From JAZGGS01 sp963764825 (GTDB taxonomy: Bacteria; Bacteroidota; Ignavibacteria; Ignavibacteriales; Ignavibacteriaceae), in assembly GCA_963764825.1 (NCBI GenBank), contig CAVXUA010000016.1, positions 248,001 to 312,000 of the forward strand: 64,000 nt of DNA, given 5' to 3'. Positions 1 to 9,116 of the stretch are shown here, piece after piece (positions within the stretch are counted from its first letter, which is position 1; every line of letters starts with the position of its first letter). A model generated the notes under the pieces. That model was not told the origin of the DNA, searched no databases, and worked only from the letters and a program-made list of their open reading frames with translations. The position numbers were made by a program, and so were the translations under genes.

Positions 1-1713
1 GAAGGAATAGCAGGAATAGCAAATCTTAATGCAGGATTAAATGAAAAGTATGGCGGAGATTTTTTAGGTGAGTATAAAAATTCAAACATCAGAACTTATT
101 TTGGACTAGATTATAATAAGCGTTATATGCCTGGCAACTCGATGGAAGAGAATATTTACTATTATGAAGAATTAACTTCCTTTTCTAATTCAAACTCAAA
201 TATAAAAAGAGGAAGAACACGTTACGGATTTCGTGGAGGAATTGAATTCCTACTTGGCGAATTAGATGTACTTACCTTTGGAGGAAGATACGGTTACAGA
301 GAAGGAGAGCGTTTAGCTACTAAATACTTTACAGAGTGGACAAGTATAGATACCGATGAAATTAATTATTTAAGTAATGGTGATAGAAGCCGTTCAGGTC
401 CTTATTTTTCTTTAAACTCAAATTACACTCATAAATTTAATGCTGATAATGGTCATCAAATAATGAGTGAGCTATATTACAGACACCGCAAATCTGATGA
501 ACTAACACTGACCTCCGAATTTTCCGATAGTGCACAGGTAAGCGGTAGAAAAACCACTGAATTTGGTCCTTCATACAGCTTTCGCGGAAAGATTGATTAC
601 ACGCTGCCTTTTAGTGAGTTTAATAAGCTGGAAGCTGGTTACCAGGGGGAGATAAATAGCTCTGAAGATGAGAACGGTTTTTTTGAATATAACTCTGAAA
701 CGAATGAATACGAATACCAACCGCTATTCAGTAATTTGAATAATTACAATCGTACTGAGCATGCATTTTATTCAATGTACTCAGATAAAATTTATGATCT
801 CTTAGTTCAGGGAGGATTAAGGACGGAGTACACTTACCGTTTAATTGAAGTACCGGCTAATAATGAAGGATTCAAAATAAACAGGTGGGATTATTTTCCA
901 AGCTTTCACTCATCTTATAAATTTGAATCTGGACTGCAATTAATGGCAAGTTATTCAAGAAGGATAGAACGCGCGCGCGGCTGGGCTCTTGAACCGTTTG
1001 ATACGTGGATTGATGGCAATAATGTAAGAAGAGGAAATCCTGATCTTCAACCTGAATTTATTGATTCATACGAAGGAGGAATGCAGACATATTTTGGAAA
1101 ATTTTCGCTCTCAACTGAACTATATTACAGGATAACGCATAACAAAAGAGAACGAGTGAGATCTATATTTACAGAGAATGTAACTTTAACAACTTTCGAA
1201 AATGTTGGAACTGATTATTCACTTGGCGGAGAATTCCTTCTTAATCTTAACCCGCTTGATTTCTGGAACATAAACCTTATGGGAAACCTTTATCATTATA
1301 AAGTTGAAGGGATTCTTTATGAAAGAGATTTTTCGCAAACAAGTTTTAACTGGGATACCAGGTTCAACAATATGTTCAGGATTGGAAAATTAACTCAACT
1401 GCAATTGAATTTAAGATATAGTAGTCCAACTGTTACAGCGCAAGGAGAACGGAAAGGATTTTTTTCCACTGATATTTCTATAAAGCAGGAGATAATTGAA
1501 CAAATACTAGCCGTTACATTGCAGGTAAGGGATCTTTTTGGAACGGCAAAATATGAATACACTTCAGCAGGAAGAGACTTTTCCACCTATACACATGCTA
1601 CCAGAGAATCTCCGGTTGTTATGCTCAATCTGCGTTACACTTTTAATAATTATAAACCTGAAAGAGAGAGACGCGGAGAGAATGGAGAATTTGATGAAGG
1701 TGATGATTTTTAA
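1..1713 (+). CDS. TonB-dependent receptor, C-terminal part (5' end outside window)
   Basis: The frame is open from base 1, so the plug domain and start lie upstream of the window. The roughly 570 visible residues are amphipathic, aromatic-rich strands typical of an outer-membrane barrel (for example IRTYFGLDYNKRY, PYFSLNSNYTHKF, LQLMASYSRRIERARG). The last strand, MLNLRYTFNNY, is followed by a charged tail ending in DEGDDF. That tail and the strand spacing fit the receptor/barrel family common in Bacteroidota (OMP_b-brl_3 type). By family it would import a ligand across the outer membrane using TonB energy; the substrate cannot be told. A convergent gene carrying a TonB C-terminal domain lies just downstream, which may or may not be its partner. 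Confidence 0.8.
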   Translation, partial: EGIAGIANLNAGLNEKYGGDFLGEYKNSNIRTYFGLDYNKRYMPGNSMEENIYYYEELTSFSNSNSNIKRGRTRYGFRGGIEFLLGELDVLTFGGRYGYREGERLATKYFTEWTSIDTDEINYLSNGDRSRSGPYFSLNSNYTHKFNADNGHQIMSELYYRHRKSDELTLTSEFSDSAQVSGRKTTEFGPSYSFRGKIDYTLPFSEFNKLEAGYQGEINSSEDENGFFEYNSETNEYEYQPLFSNLNNYNRTEHAFYSMYSDKIYDLLVQGGLRTEYTYRLIEVPANNEGFKINRWDYFPSFHSSYKFESGLQLMASYSRRIERARGWALEPFDTWIDGNNVRRGNPDLQPEFIDSYEGGMQTYFGKFSLSTELYYRITHNKRERVRSIFTENVTLTTFENVGTDYSLGGEFLLNLNPLDFWNINLMGNLYHYKVEGILYERDFSQTSFNWDTRFNNMFRIGKLTQLQLNLRYSSPTVTAQGERKGFFSTDISIKQEIIEQILAVTLQVRDLFGTAKYEYTSAGRDFSTYTHATRESPVVMLNLRYTFNNYKPERERRGENGEFDEGDDF

Positions 1714-1816
1714 ATCCTTTGTTTAACCACTCACAAAAGAGGTGAGAGATCATCATTTATTCTGTCAAACTATTTTCAAGTCCTCGCATCGAAAATAATC
1801 AAAAACCCTGTCCAGT

Positions 1817-1847
1817 TATGGGAAACTTTTTTATATAAGTTTCCATA
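1817..1847. terminator. Hairpin between convergent genes
   Basis: TATGGGAAACTT and AAGTTTCCATA form a long stem with one bulge around a TTTATAT loop. It lies between the receptor stop (1713) and the convergent TonB gene stop (1865), so it could end transcription from either side. A smaller CTCAC/GTGAG hairpin lies nearer the receptor at about 1729-1745. Confidence 0.5.
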
Positions 1848-1864
1848 ATGCAGGTTTATTGAAA

Positions 1865-3091
1865 TTATCGTTTAAAGACAATAGGAATTATAATCTGAAC
1901 TTTAATGGGTTTCCCTCTTTGCATTCCGGGTTTAAACTTTGTATTTAAAACCGCATCCAGTGCAGCTTCATCGCAACCTAAGCTTATACCTTTTATTACC
2001 TCTGCTCGCTTTACCGATCCTGTTTCATCCACGTAAGCACGCACAAAAACTTTTCCTTCAATACCGGCTCTTCGTGCTATTTCGGGGTAATTAATTTTTT
2101 CCTGGATTGATTTTAAACCGCCAATCGGCTCGGGCATCTCTTCTACAGCGACAAAATAATATGGCTCTTCCTCCTCTTTAATTTCTTCTTTTGGAGGAGG
2201 CAGTGGTTTTTGGTTTTCTGTTTTTGTTTCTTCCGTTAATTCATCTTCTTCTACAAGATTATATTCAACAAACTCTACAGGCGGATATTCTACTGGAGAT
2301 GAAGTTTTAGGAGGAGGAGTTGGTAGTAATTCTTCCTGAATTTGTTTTTGTGATTCAATTTTATTTTCAGTTATAGGTTCGAGTTCACCCACACTAACAA
2401 ATCCAATAATTATTTCGGTTGTGTCTGGTTCTGATGCTTTTATGGATATTTTTGGTGGATGTTTTTTCACTTTAGGAAATTCCGTTTTAACTTCTGAACC
2501 GTTGCCAAGATATAAGTAACCCCCAATTAGAATTGCTGATAAAAATGATACTACGATAGCAATATGATATTTTTTAAATCGGCGTTGGGGAGCAGGATCT
2601 TTGATACTACTTTCCTTATTAAAATTATTCGTTTCCTCAGAATCCTCATCAATATTTAAATTAGATACAGATAGAACTTTAGAGGGGGGTTGAACTTGAG
2701 TATATGACTTTTTTAAATCTGAGCGAAAAGAATCCGATGATTTCTGTATTTTTTTGTGAGGTGGAGACAACGATCCCCAATCTACCTTTCCCGCCGAAAC
2801 AAAAACGTTTTGAGACATTTGCTCTGATGTATCATTTTCAATACTATCGCTTGAGCGAGCTTCCTCAAGTTCATTTATCTTATAAACAACTTTATTTCTT
2901 GCGTTTACAGTTGGTTCTTCCGTTGTTAATGTTACAGATAAAAGTGCAACAAAATTTCGATATTCACTAAGCTCAAGCCAGGGAAAGTTCTCATCCTCCT
3001 GCATAGAAGTTCTTAACTTTTGCAAATCCTGTTTTTTTATACAACCGGCAGCAAAAAGTTGCATAAGTTCTGTTAATTCTTCTTTATTCAT
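1865..3091 (-). CDS. Anti-sigma-like N-terminus fused to TonB C-terminal domain
   Basis: 408 residues. Residues 1-80 are cytoplasmic and resemble anti-sigma N-termini of this group (helical, with WLELSEYRNFVALLSVTL followed by a proline and a charged helix). A single membrane span lies near 177-197 (IAIVVSFLSAILIGGYLYLG). A Pro/Glu/Lys-rich periplasmic stretch follows, and the last 90 residues are a TonB_C domain (YPEIARRAGIEGKVFVRAYV, later LNTKFKPGMQRGKPIKV). TonB_C domains contact the TonB box of outer-membrane receptors. The start overlaps the upstream sigma-factor gene by 8 bases, which implies translational coupling. Inference: one protein may both hold the sigma factor and touch receptors. 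The anti-sigma part is judged from sequence style and context, not from a clear zinc-finger motif. Confidence 0.75.
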   Translation of the reverse strand: MNKEELTELMQLFAAGCIKKQDLQKLRTSMQEDENFPWLELSEYRNFVALLSVTLTTEEPTVNARNKVVYKINELEEARSSDSIENDTSEQMSQNVFVSAGKVDWGSLSPPHKKIQKSSDSFRSDLKKSYTQVQPPSKVLSVSNLNIDEDSEETNNFNKESSIKDPAPQRRFKKYHIAIVVSFLSAILIGGYLYLGNGSEVKTEFPKVKKHPPKISIKASEPDTTEIIIGFVSVGELEPITENKIESQKQIQEELLPTPPPKTSSPVEYPPVEFVEYNLVEEDELTEETKTENQKPLPPPKEEIKEEEEPYYFVAVEEMPEPIGGLKSIQEKINYPEIARRAGIEGKVFVRAYVDETGSVKRAEVIKGISLGCDEAALDAVLNTKFKPGMQRGKPIKVQIIIPIVFKR

Positions 3092-3668
3092 TTATGGTAG
3101 TTTTGGATTTATTTAGCATTACATTAAACGCAACTTGAAATTTCGATCTAACCATTGATTCAGGTAAATTAAAGTGCTCCGCAATTTCTTCGCTATCCAT
3201 CCCGGCATAAAGTGAGTAGTTAAGCATTTGCCTTTGAGAATCTGTTAAGGTTTCAAGTAGTGATATTAACTCTACTCTCTTACTTTTAGCGAAATCAATG
3301 TTTAACGGTTTAATTCTGGCTGAGAGCTTTGGTAAAATATTTTCAATTTCATATTCAGATGTATACCTGGGTAAACTTGCAGTTCCTTTTTTTCTTATTA
3401 ATGAATCAACGGTTTTATTTTTTGTTAGTGTTAACAACCAGGTAAAAACACTGTTCGCTTTAAAATCAAAGTGATCAATTCTGTTCCAAATAATTACAAA
3501 CACATCGGATAGAATCTCCTCGGCAAGTTGTTTATCGGAAACAGTTTTTTTTATTAAAGTAAAAAGTAAGGTTGAGTAGCGGTCATATAATTTTTCAAGT
3601 GCGCTGGAATCAAATCCAGCAACCTGCAACATAAGTTCGCCATCCGTTTGTGTTCTCTCAAAAGCCAA
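3084..3668 (-). CDS. ECF-type RNA polymerase sigma factor
   Basis: 194 residues. Region 2 is visible at about 20-95 (ALEKLYDRYSTLLFTLIKK, then AEEILSDVFVIIWNRI and VFTWLLTLTKNKTVDSLIRK). Region 4 with its helix-turn-helix is at about 135-190 (LLETLTDSQRQMLNYSLYAG, then SEEIAEHFNLPESMVRSK). Length and order match the group IV (ECF) family, which directs RNA polymerase to a small regulon. The downstream gene overlaps its 3' end by 8 bases and encodes the presumed membrane anti-sigma partner. Upstream, 3669-3933, is a non-coding region that should hold its promoter; I could not identify a convincing one. Confidence 0.88.
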   Translation of the reverse strand: MAFERTQTDGELMLQVAGFDSSALEKLYDRYSTLLFTLIKKTVSDKQLAEEILSDVFVIIWNRIDHFDFKANSVFTWLLTLTKNKTVDSLIRKKGTASLPRYTSEYEIENILPKLSARIKPLNIDFAKSKRVELISLLETLTDSQRQMLNYSLYAGMDSEEIAEHFNLPESMVRSKFQVAFNVMLNKSKTTINE

Positions 3669-3933
3669 AAATGAGTTTCCCGGCTAATATAATTGATAAA
3701 TCTATTTAAGATTTATGTTGATTTTGCTCAAATAAAGTGCCATTCTAAAGGTTTCAATATGCTTCATGCTTACATCGAATATTATTTTTTTTACCTGTGA
3801 ATTAATTATAAAAGGTAAAAATGACCTATCAAGAGATAAAGAAATAGTTTTAATTTTTTCGAAACAACACAAATATTACCTCTGTTCCATCAGTATCATT
3901 TTATGATCAACCTTATTTTTTAATAATGCCGGG

Positions 3934-4134
3934 ATGAAAAAATTTAAAAATGATTTTATGCTTTTGATTAATGAAGTATTAAAAATATTCAGAATAGAAT
4001 TTGGTGGCGAGGAAAATATAATTCCGATTTCTTTACTTTCGCAGGAAAATATAATTGATGTTTTGGAAAAGAAACTTGATCAAGATATTCTGTTTTATTT
4101 CAACTTGCTGAAGAAGCAGGCGACGGTACAATGA
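3934..4134 (+). CDS. Small hypothetical protein
   Basis: 66 residues starting MKKFKNDFMLLINEVLKIFR, ending LLKKQATVQ. It has alternating hydrophobic and charged residues that suggest two or three helices, no signal peptide and no recognised motif. It stands alone between two - strand genes. Codon use is unremarkable. It could be a real small gene or a chance frame; only conservation in relatives would decide. Confidence 0.4.
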   Translation: MKKFKNDFMLLINEVLKIFRIEFGGEENIIPISLLSQENIIDVLEKKLDQDILFYFNLLKKQATVQ

Positions 4135-4185
4135 AATTGTTAAGAATGCAAAAATTGTAATAAAATTTATACGAACTTTTGTTTA

Positions 4186-5811
4186 TCACTCATCCACAAT
4201 AAACTCGCAACCTTTAGGTATTTCCGGTTTAACAAGAAACACATCTTCTTTTAACAAGTGTACAGTTCCGATTGGATAACCTTTTTTCTTTACCACATAT
4301 TTTTTTAATGTATACGCTACAGGAACAACTCCTGCGGTTTTTGCCTTGCTGTGGTAAGCAGCTAGTGCAGCAGTTCTTTTCAGAACATTTTTTGGAATTG
4401 CTTCCTTTATATTTTCAACTCTTAACACAACGTGTGATCCCGAAACACTTCTTGCATGAAACCAGTAATCATTTTGCTTAGAAAACCTAGTCGTAAGAAG
4501 ATCGTTATTTTTGCTGTCCTTTCCAACATAAACGTTGTATTTATCATCAATAACGTAATGCTTGAATTTTTCCTTTATATTTTCTTTTTCCGGTTTCATT
4601 CCTTGTCTCTTTATTTTTAGTTCCTTAATAATAACATCAAGCTCTTTGAGTGAATCAATTTCAGGTAATCTATCTTCAATCTTTTTAAGTTTCTCATAAT
4701 TGACTTTTGCCTTTTTCATCAACTCAACAGATTTTTCAAATCCAATTCTTTCTGCTTTTGATTTTTCAAACCAGTAATCAATATTTTTTTTCGGTGCCAA
4801 TTTTGGATTCAGTTTTATATTTGTCTTTTCATTTTTGTTATAGATATCTTCAACTTCAATCTCTTTTATACCCGATTTTAATGATTTTATATTTACGAGA
4901 AGAAGATTTCCAAATTTGTTGTACTCATCTTCACTGCTTCCTTTTTCAATTACACCCTTTAAACTATTTAATTTGTTAGAGAGTTTTTTTAATTCCTTAT
5001 CAAGATGTTTGGTGATTAGTTTTAGCCTTTCAATTTTTCTTTCAAGATAATGTTCTTTAGAGAAGAAATAATTTTGTGCAGAAATTATATCATCAAATAC
5101 TTCCTTCTTAGTAAAAGGCATACTGCGGAAGGATTCAAAGCCAATATTAACTTCACCGGAATCTTCATCGATGAATAATGCAGGCTGCTTAAATTTAATT
5201 TCGTTTAAGACTTTAATTAATTCATTTTGATGACTTGCTTCATCATTCGTTCTTGCTTTTACCTCTTTAATTATTTCTGCACCAATCACAGGGAATTTCT
5301 TTCTTATGTTGATTAAATAATATTTGAAAGAGGGAAGTGTGAGATCAGGAATATTAAAATCAGTTGTGAAATATTTATTAAGGAATTCCTTTTTTATTTC
5401 AGCTAATGTATCTTTCTCAAGAGTCTTAAATGCTTCAAAACTTTCATTCTCTCCCAAGTAAAAAACATTTGTGTACTTACCTCTAATGGCAAAGTAAAAC
5501 TCAGCATAACTGCATTCTATTTTTATAATTCTGTCATCATCTGCAATTCTAACCCCTATTATTTTTTCACCAACAGAATTGCTGAAGAAATCAATCGTAT
5601 TTTTTTTTGCCCGGCTGTACTTTTCTCTTAAATTTATAAACGATTGCCCAGGTGTAACAGAACACTCTAAGAAGTACTCAGTATCTTCCTTACTACACGC
5701 AATTACCAGCTTACCCTTTTCCTGTGAAAAAACCTGACTGATTATTGTCTCAGCTAAAATGTTATTGATATTTATCGAAAAACGATTTAAGTAGAAGTAA
5801 TTTTTTATCAT
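4186..5811 (-). CDS. rqcH: NFACT-family protein, RqcH-like (ribosome-associated quality control)
   Basis: About 541 residues from the ATG at 5811; a start 27 bases upstream is possible but lies inside the terminator of the preceding gene. NFACT-N spans about 1-210 and contains the Asp-Arg pair in DDDRIIKIEC, which in RqcH/NEMF proteins is needed to recruit Ala-tRNA. A long coiled-coil middle lies at about 260-420. The C-terminal NFACT-R (DUF814) domain includes YNVYVGKDSKNNDLLT and DYWFHARSVSGSHVVLR. The family binds stalled large ribosomal subunits and adds C-terminal alanine tails. Older annotation calls it fibronectin-binding protein. Confidence 0.85.
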   Translation of the reverse strand: MIKNYFYLNRFSININNILAETIISQVFSQEKGKLVIACSKEDTEYFLECSVTPGQSFINLREKYSRAKKNTIDFFSNSVGEKIIGVRIADDDRIIKIECSYAEFYFAIRGKYTNVFYLGENESFEAFKTLEKDTLAEIKKEFLNKYFTTDFNIPDLTLPSFKYYLINIRKKFPVIGAEIIKEVKARTNDEASHQNELIKVLNEIKFKQPALFIDEDSGEVNIGFESFRSMPFTKKEVFDDIISAQNYFFSKEHYLERKIERLKLITKHLDKELKKLSNKLNSLKGVIEKGSSEDEYNKFGNLLLVNIKSLKSGIKEIEVEDIYNKNEKTNIKLNPKLAPKKNIDYWFEKSKAERIGFEKSVELMKKAKVNYEKLKKIEDRLPEIDSLKELDVIIKELKIKRQGMKPEKENIKEKFKHYVIDDKYNVYVGKDSKNNDLLTTRFSKQNDYWFHARSVSGSHVVLRVENIKEAIPKNVLKRTAALAAYHSKAKTAGVVPVAYTLKKYVVKKKGYPIGTVHLLKEDVFLVKPEIPKGCEFIVDE

Positions 5812-5822
5812 AGTATTTAAAA

Positions 5823-5863
5823 TAAAAAAATCCCCCAACTCTATTCAATAAAGATGGGGGATT
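5823..5863 (-). terminator. Rho-independent terminator after POT gene
   Basis: On the - strand AATCCCCC pairs with GGGGGATT across a loop of about 19 bases and is followed by a run of seven T. It lies 23 bases past the stop of the POT transporter at 5886. It separates that gene from rqcH and argues for the shorter rqcH start. Confidence 0.75.
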
Positions 5864-5885
5864 AAATTATATATTAGTATTCTTG

Positions 5886-7310
5886 TTACTTCACTCCGTG
5901 CATCATTTTAATCAGTAGTTTATGAAGAAAGAATAAAATTAATGATGCTGAAAGAGACATCACAATAAAAATTGTGAAGAAAGAAGTAAAGTCATTTATT
6001 ACAAAACCGAACAATGAAGAATATTCAGTTTTGGTTGGATCGGGATAGAGTGTGCTCAGCTGCCCTGCAAGCCAGTTTGCAGCAGCGTTTGCAAGGAACC
6101 AGGTTCCCATTAAAAGCGAACCAAAACGTACTGGTGAGAGTTTTGTGACCATAGATAACCCAATTGGGGAAAGCGATAACTCACCGAATGTATGAAGCGA
6201 GTATGCTGCAACTAACCACAATGGACTAACTTTCATTCCTGCATCTACTTGCGAAGCCGCTGGAATAAGTACGAGGAATCCTAGCGATAGTAAGAAAAGA
6301 CCAAGAGCCATTTTAAGTGGTGATGAGGGCTCTCTTCCCTTATTACCAAGTTTAGTCCAGATAGCAGCAAACAGAGGAGCAAAAATTACAATTGCAATTG
6401 GGTTAATGGATTGAAACCAGCTTGCAGGTATTTCCCAGTTATCGAGGAAACCAACCACCCTGTCTGTCATTCCATCTGCAAAAAACGTTAAGGAAACGCC
6501 TGCTTGTTCAAACGCAGCCCAGAAAAAGATAACAAAGAATGCAAGAATAAAAATAACTGCAATTCTTTCTTTCTCTATTTTTGTTAATGGAGGATGTTTA
6601 TCTTCTTTCTTCTCCGCTTTTGTTTTCTTTTCAGGAGGCATTCCCACAGGTTTTCCATCAGGAGTAACCAGGTATTTATTCTTTCCAATATAAAACTGAA
6701 CTAATCCAAACAGCATTCCAATACCTGCAGCCAGGAACCCGTACTTAAAATCTCCAGGGTTACCTGTATCACCTAAACCTCCTGCAACAAATGGCGCTAA
6801 TAGCGCGCCGAGATTTATTCCCATATAAAAAATTGTAAACGCGGAATCTCTTCTCTTATCTCCTTCAGGGTATAACGAACCAACCATTGTTGAAATATTC
6901 GGTTTGAAAAATCCATTTCCAATAATCAATACAACCAATCCAAAAATAAAAGCTAGCTGCTGCGGATTGAATATGAAAGAAGATAAAGGTGTTGAAGGAT
7001 TGTTGCCCGGTGTATACAAAAATCCACTGAATGCAAGGGCAAACTGACCGATAGCCATCATTATAGCACCTACGATAATCGATCGTCTGTTGCCCCAATA
7101 CTTATCAGCAATATAACCGCCAAGTAAAGGAGTTAAATAAACTAGTCCTGTGTAGTAACCGTAAATTGAAGAAGTGAATGCGGTATCATATATAAGCGCT
7201 TTTATCATATAAAGAGCAAGAATAGCACGCATGCCATAGTAGCTGAATCTTTCCCACATTTCAGTAAAGAACAAAACATATAGTCCGCGGGGATGCTGTT
7301 TGAACATCAA
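5886..7310 (-). CDS. Proton-dependent oligopeptide transporter (POT/PTR2 family), copy 2
   Basis: 474 residues with about 12-14 membrane spans. The N-terminal POT signature is clear (EMWERFSYYGMRAIL), followed by a GGYIADKYWGNR loop and a second signature FTIFYMGINLGALLAP. A charged cytoplasmic loop (EKKTKAEKKEDKHPP) splits the two halves. POT proteins import di- and tripeptides with protons across the inner membrane. The gene is a tandem paralog of the one 66 bases upstream; the two differ most in the central linker and terminal helices. A strong terminator follows. Substrate preference cannot be read from sequence. Confidence 0.9.
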   Translation of the reverse strand: MMFKQHPRGLYVLFFTEMWERFSYYGMRAILALYMIKALIYDTAFTSSIYGYYTGLVYLTPLLGGYIADKYWGNRRSIIVGAIMMAIGQFALAFSGFLYTPGNNPSTPLSSFIFNPQQLAFIFGLVVLIIGNGFFKPNISTMVGSLYPEGDKRRDSAFTIFYMGINLGALLAPFVAGGLGDTGNPGDFKYGFLAAGIGMLFGLVQFYIGKNKYLVTPDGKPVGMPPEKKTKAEKKEDKHPPLTKIEKERIAVIFILAFFVIFFWAAFEQAGVSLTFFADGMTDRVVGFLDNWEIPASWFQSINPIAIVIFAPLFAAIWTKLGNKGREPSSPLKMALGLFLLSLGFLVLIPAASQVDAGMKVSPLWLVAAYSLHTFGELSLSPIGLSMVTKLSPVRFGSLLMGTWFLANAAANWLAGQLSTLYPDPTKTEYSSLFGFVINDFTSFFTIFIVMSLSASLILFFLHKLLIKMMHGVK

Positions 7311-7376
7311 TAAGCCTCGATTTTAAATTAATGGTTATCTGTAATATTTATAAATAAACTGATTGTATTTATCCGG

Positions 7377-8888
7377 TTAAGTTACTCCATGCATCAGTTT
7401 GTTTAGTGGTTTTGAAATTAGTGCTATGAGAATTGCGAATCCAATCAAAACAATCCCTAAGGTTGAAAATACACCAATGTAGACATCTAGACCCTCAGCC
7501 AGGGTAAAATTCGCTGCACCTTCTTCAGCACCAGTGAGCGAAGCAATTCCTCCTGCCAGGTAATTTGCAATTGAAAAACTGAGGAACCAACCTCCCATTG
7601 CTGTTGCAGCAATTTTAGCTGGAGCGAGTTTTGTTACCATAGAAAGTCCAATTGGCGAAAGGAATAATTCTCCTGTGGTATGAAGCATATAAAGGAATAC
7701 AAGAGTGAGAAGAGGAACTTGAAAGTTATCAACAAATTGCATTCCGATTAGAGTAACTAAAAACCCCAAACCAAGCTGAAGGATTCCCAGCGAAAATTTC
7801 ATAGGAATACTTGGGTTTTTATTAATTTTATCTAGTTTCACCCACATTACTGAGAAAATCGATCCAAAGAGAATAATGAAAAGAGGATTGAAGAACTGAG
7901 TCATCGAAGCGGGCATTGTCCAACCTAGAATTCCTCGGTCAACATTTCGGTCTGCAAACAGGGTTAGAGAAGTACCTGCTTGTTCGAAGCAAGCCCAAAA
8001 TACGATATTGATAAGCATAAAGATAACCAAAGCTATCATCCTGTCCCTCCACATTGGTCCCTCTTTTATACCCGTCCTAACTAAACTTATTGCCACGAAA
8101 AGGAACAAGATGATGAGTAACGCCATCATCAGCGGGAATTCAAAATTTTCAAATTTGATTATGTTTTTATTAATAAGGATATAACAAATTGGAATTAGCA
8201 ATAACGAACCAATCGAAATCGTCTGAACCCCATTTAACGGTCCTAACATTTTTTTCTTACCCGCCTCTGGAATATCGAGTCCAGGAGCATCTCGGTATCG
8301 GTCTCTTCCAAACCAAAAAATGAATAGACCCATTAACATTCCAATACCAGCCAGTCCAAATCCATATTCAAATCCATAAGTCTCTCCAACATAAGAGACT
8401 ACTAAGGTAGCTAGCGCAGCACCAATATTTATTCCAATATAAAAAATAGTAAAACCTGAGTCCCTTCTTGGATCCCCTTCCTTATATAATTTCCCAACTA
8501 TTGTAGATATATTTGCCTTGAAGTAGCCATTACCAACAATAATAGCACCCATGCCGATAAGAATAAAATGGTTGCGAATTGCCATATCAAATCCAAACAT
8601 CTCGGTTCCACCAAGCAAAATGAATTCGCCAATCGCCATCAGGACGGCACCCAACATAATTGCATAACGATAACCTAAAAACTGATCTGCCATACGTCCA
8701 CCAAGAACAGGTGCGGCATATACAAGACCAGTATATGCGCCATACATAAGGCTGGCTTCTGCATCCCCTTTAAGTAAAGATTTAACTAAAAATAGCGTTA
8801 GAAGAGTACGCATTCCATAGTAACAGAAACGTTCCCACATCTCGCTCATGAATAATACCCGTAAGCCGTTTGGATGTTGCTTAAACAT
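7377..8888 (-). CDS. Proton-dependent oligopeptide transporter (POT/PTR2 family), copy 1
   Basis: 503 residues, starting MFKQHPNGLRVLFMSEMWER, nearly the same N-terminus as the downstream copy. POT signatures: EMWERFCYYGMRTLL and FTIFYIGINIGAALATL. It keeps the proton-coupling ExxER motif in helix 1. The central linker is longer and more hydrophobic than in copy 2, so extra membrane helices may be present there. Both copies end in an LMHGV motif. With no terminator in the 66-base gap, the two are probably cotranscribed; the promoter should lie in 8889-9116, shared with the divergent PASTA gene. Confidence 0.9.
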   Translation of the reverse strand: MFKQHPNGLRVLFMSEMWERFCYYGMRTLLTLFLVKSLLKGDAEASLMYGAYTGLVYAAPVLGGRMADQFLGYRYAIMLGAVLMAIGEFILLGGTEMFGFDMAIRNHFILIGMGAIIVGNGYFKANISTIVGKLYKEGDPRRDSGFTIFYIGINIGAALATLVVSYVGETYGFEYGFGLAGIGMLMGLFIFWFGRDRYRDAPGLDIPEAGKKKMLGPLNGVQTISIGSLLLIPICYILINKNIIKFENFEFPLMMALLIILFLFVAISLVRTGIKEGPMWRDRMIALVIFMLINIVFWACFEQAGTSLTLFADRNVDRGILGWTMPASMTQFFNPLFIILFGSIFSVMWVKLDKINKNPSIPMKFSLGILQLGLGFLVTLIGMQFVDNFQVPLLTLVFLYMLHTTGELFLSPIGLSMVTKLAPAKIAATAMGGWFLSFSIANYLAGGIASLTGAEEGAANFTLAEGLDVYIGVFSTLGIVLIGFAILIALISKPLNKLMHGVT

Positions 8889-9116
8889 CAGTAAACCTCT
8901 TTAAATAATTTTAAATGATTGATTGAAACTTTAAAGGAATGGAAATTTTGCAAATGATATAATAATCTATAATTATTTTTATGGTACTTAATTCAGTAAA
9001 TATAGAGTAATTCCATATTTTTTCATAATGTTTAATTCATCTGAAGAAGCCTATTATTCTCGTTTTATAAATTAATTTAAATTGATTAAGAAAAAGGCAA
9101 TTGATATATTTGATTA

